Shown here one piece after another: positions 13,926-26,400 of a DNA stretch of 64,000 nt. A program made the translations under genes and the position numbers. The notes under the pieces were generated by a model that saw nothing but the letters and a program-made list of their open reading frames with translations, was not told the origin of the DNA and did not search any database. Each line of letters begins with the position of its first letter. The first letter of the stretch is position 1. This DNA is from Mycteria americana (lineage: Eukaryota; Chordata; Aves; Ciconiiformes; Ciconiidae), in the NCBI RefSeq assembly GCF_035582795.1, contig NC_134370.1, positions 38,861,501 through 38,925,500 on the forward strand, in the 5' to 3' direction.

Positions 13926-14095
13926 CTCCAGATATACATATATATGCACACATGGAGCCATAAATATATATATCTGTATGTGTGTATATATATTTATGTG
14001 TGTATATATATGCATATATATACACATGTGTATGTATATTTGTGTATCTATGCATATATATACACATATGTGTGTATATAAATATACATATTTTT
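13926..14095. repeat. alternating purine-pyrimidine TA/TG microsatellite
   Basis: This tract of imperfect TATATA, TGTGTA and CACATA words is about 170 bp long. It lies shortly beyond the probable PALD1 polyadenylation site. Such alternating tracts can adopt Z-DNA or slip during replication. The open frames here on both strands are by-products of the low complexity. Confidence 0.8.
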
Positions 14096-14276
14096 GTGCG
14101 TATGCTGCACTGGTTTAAGGAGAAAGTGAGGATGGTCTCGAAAAATCTGGCGTGATTCCATGCATCCACCAAATTCAGGCAATGGCATCCCAGCATTTCA
14201 GAGCCGCTTTTCAAATCACACCCCCCTCGCAATTAAGCGCCTGCCTAAAAAGGATTGATTTTTAATTTACAGTATT

Positions 14277-14282
14277 TTTATT
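14277..14282 (-). other. PALD1: probable PALD1 polyadenylation signal (AATAAA)
   Basis: A canonical AATAAA on the minus strand lies about 150 nt beyond the PALD1 stop codon, giving a short 3' untranslated region. It is the nearest perfect hexamer after the stop. Use in vivo is inferred, and later signals are possible. Confidence 0.5.
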
Positions 14283-14430
14283 GCGTCCAAAAGAACCCTA
14301 GAAATTCCCACATTCTAAGGCAGTTTCGGGGCTCACCCCTCCCTCCCCACACCCCCATTTTTTGGGAAAACAGTCTTTTTCCTCTCCCCCCACAGGAGAA
14401 AGCAGCGGGGGGGCCCCCCGTGCCCCGACC

Positions 14431-17400
14431 CTACACGAAGTCCCCACGGAAAGGGCGGGGGGTGCCCCCCTGCGCCTGCCAGCGGCCCCGCAGCGTGCAC
14501 AGGGGCTTGCCCTCCAGGCTCTCCAGCTCAGGGAAGCCCAGCTGGTTCAGGACCTCGTAGACCCCGGCCACCGCCGCCACCTGAAAGCAGAGGAAGAAGA
14601 GAGATTTAACTCCCCCCAGCACCCTTAGCATGCTTTTGCCACCTCCTGGGTGAAGATGCACGGGGCAGGTCCCAGCATCTCCCTGCATCCAGGAACCCAC
14701 CCGACTCCCACAGCCCCCCCCAACTTTCCTCCAGCCAGGGTTTATACATTTCATAGGCCGCTTCCTCGCTGCTGGGGTCAGGGTTTGTTGGCTTTGGCAC
14801 CCTTCTGCCAAAAAGCTACAATGGCACCTTGTTTTCGCTAAAAACACAGGGATTATGCAGTGGGAAGGGGCACTTTTGGGGTCAAAGGCTCCTTGTATCC
14901 GCAGGTTGGGTGTATTTCCCCTCCTCCAGCAAACGGGGGGACAGCGGGCAGATGTAAACCCATGCATTAAAGATTTAAACCCATGCATCCAGCCAACAGC
15001 AAGCATCACACGTCTCTGCTACAAGATGGTCCAGCGCCAGGCACCGCCTCCCCCCATGCCACCAGGCAATGCAAACACCAGCATAACCAGGATGCCGTGC
15101 CGGGGTGGGCACCGGTCATCCCCCCCTTCCTCGCCGCAGTCCCTTCCAGCGACATGGCAGCGGAGCTGGCGAGATGAGCGGAGCTGGCAGCCACCACTTT
15201 CATCTCCCGCCCAGCGGATCAAACATGCCAATATGAATTAGCAGCGCTGGCGGAGGCAAGTGAAGGGACAAGGTTTTTTCCCACAAAGGCAGGCGCTGCC
15301 CGCTTCACGCCCCACAAACCCGGGGAGAGGAAAAACTAATCTCTGCATCATAATAAAAATAATTAAAAATAACAAAAAGCAGGAAATATGGAGAATTTGG
15401 GGTGTCTCACCCAATTCCTATTCCATTTTTTCAGCTGACTCCCAATTCTCTCGGATGCGTGGTGCCAGCACCCGCATGCCCGTCGCCGCCTGCCCCGGCC
15501 AGGCAAGGCAAAACGGAGCTGCTTTTAATTATTCTTTCCTTTCACTTCCCCAACCCGTTTGGCCAGGATATTGTATTTTTAATACGCTGCAAAGAGACTA
15601 GAGGTGGGTTTGGGTGCAAGGAGAGCCAGCCAAGATAACCAAGCCAGGCGGAGGGCCCAGGGGGGCTGGCTGGTGGCCTCCCACCCCCAGATGCTGTAAT
15701 CGCAACTGGCAGATCAAAATAAAACCCTGCAAAACTCAGGAAAGGGCAGGTTTGGGGTGGGGGGAGCACCCCATCCATGGCGGTGGGATGCCACCCATCT
15801 CCAGCAACCTGCCTGGCTTTCCCCGAGAGCCACCAGCCCAGCAAGATGGGAGCTTGCCCGGAGCGAAGGAACCTGATACGATGTCCCCAGCCACCATTCA
15901 AAAATCATATAAAACAAAAACGGGGGTCTGCTTCCCAGAGCCCTGGAGCGAGGTCCTGCTGGTGGCTTAGGCAGGGAAAGCCTCACCTCGCGCATCCAGA
16001 GGCTGAAGGGCCGCTGCCAGGAGTCCTTCTTCTCCAGATGCAGGTAGGCGTTGAAGAGGATCAGGTAGATGTAGCGCTCCAGGTACTGCAGGCTCCTCAG
16101 CTGCAGGGTCCACGTCTCCCTCTCTTCCTTGCCCGACTTGCCCTGGAAGGAGCAAGAAACCGGCTGAAGTGGTACCCGCTTCAGGAGAGCATCCGAGGCA
16201 GCTCCTGCACCGAGTCCTCATCCACAGTCCTGCTCTCCAACCCACGTGAGAAGTTTGGTGGTGAAGGACCCACGAGGACCTCTTGCGCTAGGGAAAAACC
16301 ACATATACTGCTACACATCAGCCCTCTGACCCCGTGATCCCCCCGAGCAGCCCAGCCCAGCCTGCAGCCCCTGCCTGGCCTCCAGCTGAGGAGGGAGGAC
16401 AACTTTGGGGACAAAAATAAGCACATCCTTCCAGCCTGCTCCTGCTGTGGCTTGGCAGTCCAGGCTCTCATTACCTTGTGGTTTCCAGCATATAAAAACT
16501 TCCCCTTTACCATGCAGACCTCAAAAATAGATGAGGGACTGCTAAATGTGGGGGGGGGGGGGGGGGGGGTGCGCCCAGGAGCCAGGGATAGATGCCCAGG
16601 TGCAAAGCATAGCCGAAACCACGAGCTCCTGGACTGCAAAGCATTTCCCCAGGGAAAAACATGTCCCTTCCCAGCATCTCCAGGTTGGATTCAGCCTCCG
16701 TCACTGGAGGAGGAGAGGCCACAGCAGCCACCGAGCGCCCTGCTCCGAGGCTGACGGCCATCACACCTCCTATTATTATTTTTATATTATTATTAGAGCT
16801 GTTATTTTAAGAACAGATGAGCCCTGCAGTGATGCCCCTTTTAGGAATTAATGAAAAAGGAATAAACAGCCAGCCGGCGTAAGAGCCCTGATCCCACAGT
16901 CAATCCTGCTGTGAACCCCGCAGACCATGCCAAAGAGCAGCAATTCCTCGCTCCGGTGTCAGCACCAACCCGCCCTCAGGGACAAGCCCGCTCCACTTTC
17001 TCTAGGTCCTTCCCCAGCCGCTCGTTGCCATGGCATACAAACATTTCCACCCGGGGGCTTTGAAAATTGGGGTTTGTTCAACCCATTTGCACCCCTATTC
17101 GTGGCAGCACCAGGCAAGTGGTTCTGCCCTTGGAAGAGGAGTCTCCTCTGCACCTATGTGCCAGTATTTGCAGAGAGCAGATCCTATTATCCTATTATTT
17201 ATCATATTAACCTATTTATTTTGTATTATAGTGTCCTATTATTTATCATGTTATTATATTATGCTATTTACTTTGTATTATAGTGTCCCATTATTTATCA
17301 TATTATTATATTATCCTATTTAATTTTTATTTTAGTGTCCTATTATTTATCATTTTATTATCCTATTATTTATCTTTTATCCTATTATTTATTATTTTCT

Positions 17401-20400
17401 TATATTCTCCTATTTTTTCCTCCCAGTTAGGGGTGGGAAGGGGTAGGACCAAACGCACGCAAGTACCAGAGCACCTTTTCCTTCCCTCCTGCTTGCCCTT
17501 ACCCTGCAAATCATCTCCTGGCAAGCTCCAAAAACTGCAAAGCAGCGTCAGCCCCAGGCGCACAGCATCCATCCCACGAGGCTGCTGGTTCACCCAAACC
17601 CCATGTTTCTCTAAACACTAACCACAGCTTAATTAAGAGTCCATTAGGGCAATGACTAGACTATACAATTCCCGTAATTCTCTTCTTCAAGCTGCCCATC
17701 ACTGGGGGAAAAGAAATACAAATAAAAATTAAAGCATTTGCACGTGCATCCCCCCAGCCCAGCCAAATCTAACAGGAGAGATGGAGCAGCCAAGAGAGAA
17801 ATGCAAAATGCAGGCAGCGACAAAAGGCTCTTCCCAGGGCAGAGGGTGTGGGGGGAGCGGATGACTCCCTCCTTATCTCGCATTCCCACCAGGCTGCCAG
17901 GGCAAGTTGGATACGGCCAGCCCGGAAACAGGATACGGCCCAGGAACACCCACGTGCCGGTCCTGACCGCCAAGTGCCGGGAAGAGGGGCAAGGAGGTCG
18001 CGGGAATTGTCTTCCAGAAAAAAAAAACCAACACCACCACACCAGGAGCAGCCTGGCGACACTGCTCTGCTGGGGTCTTCCTCCTGGGACCCCCAAGGCT
18101 GAGCCTATAGACACAGCGAGCAGGAGTCAGCAGCAAGGCAGGGGGATCATTCGGGGTCACCGGAGAACATAATTAAATCCATAAGTAGGCAGCCGCTTGT
18201 TTAGCATGGGAGTTTTTTTTGCTCTGCAGCAAAGCACACACGGTGAGACATCCCACCGGCCACGTGGCCACCTCCCCATAATGCATAAAGGGGAGGGGGA
18301 ATAAAATAAAATTACTTATCCCCAATAATTTCCCAGTAGCTATTGCTGCAAATATTTAGTCCCCAGCAGCTCGTCCCATGGAGATCAGGTTTTCTCTCCC
18401 AGCCCCAAAAAACCACAGAGGACCCCATAAACCAGGAGGCAAACACCCAGGGAGCAGCAGACATTACTGGGTGATTAAATGCTTCAGTTTTTCCTCCCCC
18501 AGGCAATCATTCATGGCCATTAATTGAAAACGAGGGTCAATGGCAGCTGTGGGCAAGAGCTGCAGCAAGGCATCGCCGGCAGGGACACGGTGCAAACCAG
18601 CCCGGGCAGGGACGATGCCAAGCCCCGAGCTCAGCCCTTCTGAGGCCCCATGAAGTAGTTGCACAGCTTAAAAAAAAAACCCAAATCTAATAAAAATTAT
18701 CCTTTCTCCCCTTCATCAGCTCCACAGAAGCTCCCACGTAAAACCGGGCTGTGGCCCACGGGATGCCTCCTGCCCAGACACGGATAGGTGCCCTCCCGAG
18801 CTCAGAGGAGCCGGAGGAGCCTTTGGGGCTGGAGCAGAGCGGGACGGACCGTCCCTGCCCTCTGCCGGCTGCGCGGCACTGGACGGGCGGGATGTGGGAC
18901 GGTGCCGGACAGGCGGGATGCTGGGTGGGACGCGGGATGGTGTGGGAGGGCGGGATGCTGGGTGGGATGCGGGATGGTGCGGGATGCAGGACGGTGCCAG
19001 ACAGGCGGGATGCTGGGTGGGATGCAGGATAGCGTGGGATGGCGCTGGATGGGTGGGATGCAGGACGGTGCAGGATGGGATGCGGGATGGCACCAGACAG
19101 GCGGGATGCTGGGTGGGATGCAGGATGGTGCAGAATGCAGGACGGTGCCGGACAGGCGGGATGCTGGGTGGGATGCAGGACAGTGTGGGATGGCGCTGGA
19201 CAGGTGGGATGCAGGGTGGGATGCGGGACGGTGCAGAATGGGATGAGGAATGGCACCAGACAGGCAGGATGCTGGGTGGGATGCAGGACAGCACTGGGTC
19301 ACCATGACCAAAAGAGCCCTGGCACCTCTCCCATGGCATGGCAGAAAGCTGCAGCCCAAGAAACCATCCAGCTTCAGCAGGGCTGGTCCCGGAGCCCAGC
19401 TGCACCCTCTGGGATCAGATGCAACCCCGTGCCGATGGGGCAGAGGGCACGCAGGTGCCGCTCACCTGCCGGTAGGTGCAGATGATGATTTCTCGGAGGT
19501 GGTAGTGCATGGGTGTCATGGTCTCGCTGACGGTGTCCAGGGCCATGTCCACCTCCTTCTTCATCCGGTGACCATCGGGCAGGAGCTGGACCACCTTCAT
19601 CACCACCTGGAGCATGGGCAGAAGCAGCACGGGCTTCACCATGTGCCTCCTCACCTCGACCCCATTGCTCCATCCCTGCCCGGGAGAGGACCCAGCCCCT
19701 CCAAATAAGCAGCTGTGGCTAAGGTAGCAAGGAGCGGGCTTGGAGGAGGACCCCTAAAACAGTCAGGCCCAAGGACTCACCTCGAACTCCCCTTTGGTGT
19801 ACTTGGCGTCAGGCACGCTCACAATTTCCTCCTCGCTCATCTCGGGGATGCCCTGGGGCAGTCAGAGAGAGCCGGGCTGTTAGGGGCTGCGTGCCCCGTC
19901 CCCACTGCCCAACAGCTGAGCAGAAATGCAGGCCCCGAACCCAACCCACCAGGACCCCAGGCATCCTCCACCTCCCCTCTGCCTACGCAGGGAAGACCAA
20001 AATTTTACCCCCACCATCCGCTCTTCAAGGAGGGAGCCACATCTCTCCTGCCCTTAACCCTTTGTCCTGGGGTGGGAGCTCTCGGGAACAGGGTAAAGGC
20101 TAACCAGGGATGCACCCACACTTCTCCTGGAGCTTGTTGGGGGCTAGGCACAGCAAGAGGCCACCGTACGGGCATCCACCCCCCGCAGCCCATCCTGGCC
20201 CTCGCCAGCCCTCCCCACGCTCCTTTCAACCCTCCCGCTGTGCCACAGCTGCTGTGGGCTGTGCTGAGCTTCCCCAGCAGCCCCCGCTCCAGTCTGACCC
20301 CCTGGGAGAGCTGCAGACCCCAGTACCCACGTTGAAGTGCCAGAGGGTGAGGACAGCGATGACCATGGCCGTGGTGGTCCTGCCCCGGCCGCTGGAGCAG

Positions 20401-23400
20401 TTGAACACAAAGGCTGCCTGCGAGTCCTCGGCCAGGGCACTCTTCATCGCCTCCAGCAGCCGGTCAAAGTCCTGCCGGGAGCAAAGCCGGGGGGGTTTTA
20501 TGGGTGCAGCCCGCCTCCCTTCCCCACCATGGGATCCCCCTTGTCCAGCAGCCTCCAGACTAAAATCTCCAGCTCCTCGCTGCACACACCGGATCCAGCC
20601 CAGCAGCCTTCCCTCCATCCCTGGCTGGCTGAAGGCACCCGGGGGACCCTGCCTGCGCCAGCAAGCACCCCGCACTGAGCCTGGGCACACCACCGTAGTC
20701 CTGGGGCTGGGTGGCACCGAGCACCCAAGTGGCGTTCACCCCGCAGCAGCAGGGATGGCTTGGGAAGGAGGTGGCAGCACCGTCCCATCCCCAGGGTACC
20801 TGCTCCTTGGGAGCGCAGAAGTCGGGGATGGGGATGCGGCAGTAGGTCAGCCCCTGGCAGACGTTCTTCTGCTGGCTGAATATTTCCTGCGTGGTCAGGC
20901 AGCTCTTGAACATCTTCATCTGCTTCTCCACCTCCAGGTACACCTCCAGCCACTTCTGGCACTTCAGCAGGTCGCCCTTCAGGGTAGCCTCTAGTTTCTG
21001 CAGAGGATGGAGAAACCCTCACCATAAGACCTGCTCGTCTTAATTTTTTTCAGGATTTTAATTATTTTTTTTTTTTTTTTTTTTTAGATACAGGCTAACA
21101 CCCCTCTCAAACACCCCACAGCCAACACAAAACCCCACACCAGCTCCTGGCTACCACCTCTGCCCAGGACTACGGTCCCCACCGTACTTGATGGGAGCCT
21201 CAGGAGCATCATCTCCCACCACCCCGGGCAGCTCCTCCACACAGCTACTGGCAGCCAAGCTCCTCTGCTGCCTGTCTCCTCTGGAAACCCAGCTGGGAAC
21301 ATCTGCTCTCCTTTCCCCGGGTGCCTTTTACCCTCGCTTTCAAGCCACACTATAAATTCTTCAGGGGAGGATCTCCGCTTTGCTCTGCCTTTGCAAACTC
21401 TTACACAGTGACAGCAAAGTCAGGAGGACTCCTTTATTTTTGCAGTATGATAAAGAGCGGGTCAGCCACCTGGTTTTGCATCAGCTGGGCTGTCCCCAGC
21501 CTCTAGCAGACATGGAGGGCACAAGCCAAGCATGGCACCCGATACGACCACTGCCCCTCATTGCTAAAAGAAAAAAAAACCAAAACAAGCAGCTCCAGGG
21601 GGTGAGGGACTACCAAAGCCTGTGGACATCACCCACGAGTGCTCCTGGGAGCGGGAGATCAGTCCCTGCTGGACGGGCAGAAATCCCCGCTGCCCCGGCA
21701 TCCCCCGGCAGGCAGGAGCTCACCTCCAGCTGCTGGGGCGAGGCACCAGGCACAGGGATCAGCTCCTCCAGGTGCCCAGGCTCCCGCAGCGTATAGATCT
21801 GCTCGTTCCCCTCCAGGACCACTTCTTCCCGGAGGTTGATCCAGACGATGCGGGCGTGCTTCCTCTTGGCATCCGTCAGGTACCGCAGGACGCTCCCCAG
21901 GGTCTAGGGGAAGGGGCAGCAAGGGTGATGGGAGGGCTGGGAGCCCATTGCGGGCGACCCTGCCCGCTGCAGGGTGCATGCCCCTCACCTTGGAGCTGGG
22001 CTGCGCCGTCCCGTAGACTGGCATCTTGGGCACCCGTCGAAAGTTGGCCACGCTCATCTCCTTGGCGGTGCTCAGCACGTCCGGGCAGAAGCGCTCATCT
22101 GCCACCTGCAGTGGAGCAAAGCCTGGGCAAAAGGGGTGTCCTCCCAGCATCCCAGCTGCCTCCTCCTACCCACGGGTTTGCAGCGGGGTTCCTAGCACAC
22201 CACAACCTCTCACCCATGGTCCCCGCTCAGGAGAAGTCCCCAAACCCTTCCAACCCCAGCAAGCCAGGGCTCAAAGCTGCATGGCTGCATTTTAAAGGTG
22301 GGAGATGCTCTTCTTGCAGCAAGGCCGTGTCAAAGCAGCAGCAAGCCACCAACAGCTCTGGCCTCCTTCCCCCTGCCACAGCCACCCAGGAGCACCAAGA
22401 AAGGTGAAGCTGCAGCTAGTCTTCCAGCTCAGGCTCATGTTATGGGGTGCTCCAGCATCCCAGTACCCAGGGTCTGCAGGGCAGACACACCCGTGTGCAC
22501 AGAGGGTCTCTAGCCACATGCCCATCCTTGCTGAGGATGCAGGGAGGACATGGACCTAGAGACCCCAACATGGACCTGCAGACCTCAAGACTCAGCACCT
22601 GCCCTACAACAGGGAAACCCCTCACTTCTCCCACCCCACCAAACCTCTTTGAGGGCGAGCATCCCAGGAAGGTGCCATTCCCAGGGGACGACAAGGAGCT
22701 ACCAGCCCGATCCCTACATGCAGGATGGGTACTCACCAGTACTCGTGTCCCCTTGGTGACGAGGTCCCCAGTGACAGTGAGCTCCGACAAGTTCATCTCC
22801 GCCTGCAGCCGGTAGAGCTCGGGGTGCCGGCACATCCACCTGCTGAAGCTGAGGGCAAAGCCCAGGGGGTACTGCCGGCGGGGGGCCGGGGGGGGACGCG
22901 CTGTCAGCCTGGGCTCACACCCCCTGCCCGGACGCAACCCACGACCCCACTGAAAAAGCCTGCATTTGCTTGGGAAACTCAGAGGCGGAGACCCCTTCCC
23001 TCCCACTACATGGGGAAGCCAAAAAAAAGAGCAAAGGAGAGGTTTTGGGGCTGGGGGCGGGGGGGTTACCTGCTCATGAAGGTAGGAGTTGAAAGCAATC
23101 AAGTAGAAGTAGCGTTCGAGGCTCTGCAAAGTCCTCTGGAGGAAATACTCTTTGGTGCTGCTCCCCTGAAAGCAGAGGCAGGTGGGATTCGTGATGCCCA
23201 ATGCCAACCGGTCCGGCAGCCCAGAGCAAGCCAGAAGGCTGGGGAAAAAGCCCTACACACGCTTGTTTGTGGCTGGCTTAGAAGAGAGACAAGCAAGTAG
23301 CAAACAGGCATGAGGAATATTTTTTTATGCAGCAGGTTTTGGGGGGGAAGAGGGGCAGCAATAGCATTTAAGCCGCTCCGAAGGGTTTTTGCGTATTCAT

Positions 23401-26400
23401 GCTAACTTCACCAAGCTGTTTGTTTGGAAAGAAACCACTTCCAAATGAGAAGGGGGGAGGCGGGGGGGGGGGGGGGGGGGGGGGAGGGGTGGAACTACAA
23501 AACCCAATCTGGAATAGTTTTTTACGCTGTTTTTTCTTTAAATGAAACGTTTCAAGTTTTCCATATTAAATTATGCTTAAAGACATAAATTTGCATGTCA
23601 GCTCAAACAAAACCTTCCCTTTAGCCCAAGGACACACCGGGAGCAGTTCCAACCAGACCCGAGGGGCGTTGCTGTCCCGGGGGGATACACAGTCCAGATG
23701 CTAACAGGAGACTCGAACCCAAGGGGAGCGGGGTTGGTTAATGCAAGGTCCTGCCCCCACCCCAGCCACCTCCGTGGTCTTCAGCCAAGATGCTCAGGTG
23801 GCAGCATCCCTGGGGAAAGAGGTCCCCATGACAGCGATGCCACGGGTAGGGATGCGGGGAGCCTGCCGGAGACATCACCTCCCAGACCCATGCTCTGGGT
23901 AATGCGAGGAATGCTCAGGGACCTCTTGGGGACCCCCCCATCTGCCTTCAGAGCCCAGCAGGACCCCCAAGACCCAATCCAGGGTCAGCATTTCATGGGG
24001 GGTGGCAGACCCCAAAATGAAGGGTGATGCTAGACAAACTTAAGAGCAAGACGAGCTTATTAATTAGAGACATAAGCCACATGCCCTGTACTATCCTCCA
24101 TTTCCAAGTGTCTCCTCTTTCCCTTCATCCCCAGAAGCATCATGATGCCTATGTAGCTGGCTTGAAGCAAACTCTCCTCCTCCCCATCTTCATCATTACC
24201 TCCCCAAACCAGGTGCTTGCCCCAGCACAGCTATCTTCTCCCGGAGACACAAGCTCAAACCCACAGGATTTTCCATAATTCGGAAACCACCACCACGCTG
24301 TCTCGGGGCAGGGTTTGTACTTCTGAGCATCCCATCCAACAAATTAACCCGCAACGCCAGCACCAGCAAAGGAGCACCCAGCATGGGGTCCGCAAGCATC
24401 CCTGGAGAGCCCATCAGGACTCCCTGCCCCAGGATACGATGGAAAATCCTATAAGATGAGGCTGTATATGTACAGGGGTGGGCTTGGCGAGCAGGCTTGC
24501 GCATCTCTGACATTATGTGGTTGACTCATGAATATTTACTTGTTCCTCGCAAGAGAAATCCGGCCTGCTGTCATTTATCAAGAGGCAGGGCAGTGGGCTT
24601 TGCTCTGGAAACTCAAAACAAAGCCTGCGAGGATGGAGCCGTGCTGGGTTTGCTGGCAGAGCGGCATTTCTCTACAAGAGCTTGCATTGCCTGCAATAAA
24701 AATGAGCCCTGCACTCTCACCCAAGGTAAGTCTCTTAATATTCCCCTTAAATAGGCTTTTGATGAAAAGGGGGATGATCTGCTCACGTTTCAGCCACGGA
24801 GAGCTGGGTGCCACGGGGGTCTGGCTGCAGCTCAGCATCCCATGCCAGGTTGCACCTACCCCTGCATCACCATCGCTTGAGGACTTAAATCTCCACTTTT
24901 ATCCCCAACACAGGGCAGAAACCCACAGTCCAGCAGGAGATCATTCCTCTGGACCCAGAAAAGCCCTTCCTCTCCCCAAAAGCAAGTGGGGCTCTGCCAG
25001 CTCACCCAGCAAAGCCCCCCGGTACCACCTGCAGCCCCTCCAGCCCTACCAAGCCCAGGCTGTTTTTTCGATGGCCAAGCATCAGCCCCTCTCCCCTCCT
25101 CATCCTCCCCCTACCTAGCACATTTTCCTGGCCCCTCGCCATTGTTTAAACCTGCTCTCACTCCATGCAGACTTCAAATAAACACTCCTCATCGCTAATT
25201 TACGGCAGTCCCCCAGCCGTTTGTTTCCCCGGCGTCGAGGATGACATAGAGCAGCCTTCCTCAGCGGGGAAAGAGTCAGGGAAAGGCTTCAAGGCAGTGG
25301 GAAAATCCCCTGCCCTGTGCCCAAGCTTCCCCCACTATACAAGAGAGTATCTGCCATCACATGAGCAGCACCAAACATACCCAAATCCACCCTAAAAAGG
25401 GGGTAAAATTTGGGATTTGGCACTAAACGCGAAAAAAGTGCCAGTAAATGCTTTCTTTTCCCCCTGCTTAATCATTTTCATGGTGCTGTTCTGCTCCAGC
25501 CTATTTGCTTTGGCTGCACAGCACCTGTTTTTCAGATTGCCCTTTACAACCGTCCCCGGCACCTCCACTCCGCATTCAGCATGTAAATGGGAAAATTAAT
25601 CTCCAAGCAGGCTGGGATCAGAGCAGCGTTTCCATCCGAGCATTCTCTCTCCATCCATCCATTGCCTGGTGAGGAGTCCCCCAGCTGGACAGGGAGATCA
25701 CGGCTTTCCAGTGTGGAAAGCCACCCTGATGGCTTTTCAAAGCAAAGGGGAAAAAAAAAAAAAAAAAAAATCCTACAGAGAGGAAAGCTTGACCTTGAGT
25801 GACTATATTTGCAGGAAAACCTCTAAGCAACAATCCCTCCCAGCTCCCAAGGACTTTTACCAGCCAGGCTGGTATGGATTTTCCAATTTTAGAGCTGACG
25901 AAACCAGGGCATGGGATATTATTTGCCCCCAAGGTCATCTACCAGAAGCAGCGGTGAAGCCCAAACCAGCCAGCTTTCCCCCATATCCCAGCCTGCTCCA
26001 TTTTATGGCTCTTAAACAATTGAGGGGGGGGAAAGCTCCACAACCTTCCAGGTTTCACATCCCTGGGAAATTTCCAGCTCACAGGAAGCTTTGGATTTCC
26101 AGAATTTACATTCTTCTCATCCCCATGCAAAAACAGCTCGATAAATTACCCTGCAGAGAGCAGGCGGCTTGCATCCGAGCAATCCTCTAATTAACATACC
26201 TGGATCTGATAGTCCTCCCCGATCCCTTCCAGCTTCTTCTTATACTCGTAGATGGCTTCCTTCATGTCGTGCATCTCCGAACAGGAGGCGATGGCACTGT
26301 CCACCTTGCGAGGAGCAAGCGGAAAGCCGCTCAGCTAGCCCCAGATGGGGGGGGGACCAACCTCGCCCCCTCCCATCCACTCCACCGGGGGTTTCACTGG

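Larger units (their letters stand above)
656..14276. other. intergenic interval between ADAMTS14 and PALD1
   Basis: I found no supported gene in this 13.6 kb. Open frames are short (longest about 165 codons, at 5240-5737), lack recognisable domains, and overlap similar frames on the other strand. Homopolymer runs and AT-rich tracts are scattered through it (656-790, 10512-10551, 11777-12045, 13926-14095). In mammals PRF1 sits here, but I see no long MACPF-type exon. The part nearest 394 may hold ADAMTS14 upstream control elements, which cannot be recognised from one sequence. Confidence 0.6.
16143..19465 (-). other. PALD1: PALD1 intron between the 17th and 18th coding exons, repeat-loaded
   Basis: This 3.3-kb intron separates the YRQ-ending exon from the exon starting GKSGKEE. 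It holds a G20 run, a 52-bp AT-rich minisatellite and a GGGATGC-type minisatellite, listed separately. I found no additional exon or nested gene. Confidence 0.7.

Noticed and set aside
13900-14232. 110-codon frame rich in Tyr/Ile/His
   Set aside because: It is the direct translation of the TA/TG microsatellite.
18716-19405. 229-codon minus-strand frame and several plus-strand frames over 100 codons
   Set aside because: They are explained by the GGGATGC minisatellite, whose repeat lacks stops in many frames. The translations are simple repeats inside a PALD1 intron.
20110-20994. 294-codon plus-strand frame
   Set aside because: It is antisense to PALD1 exons at 20331-20471 and 20800-20997 and reads through introns. 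No domain was recognised.
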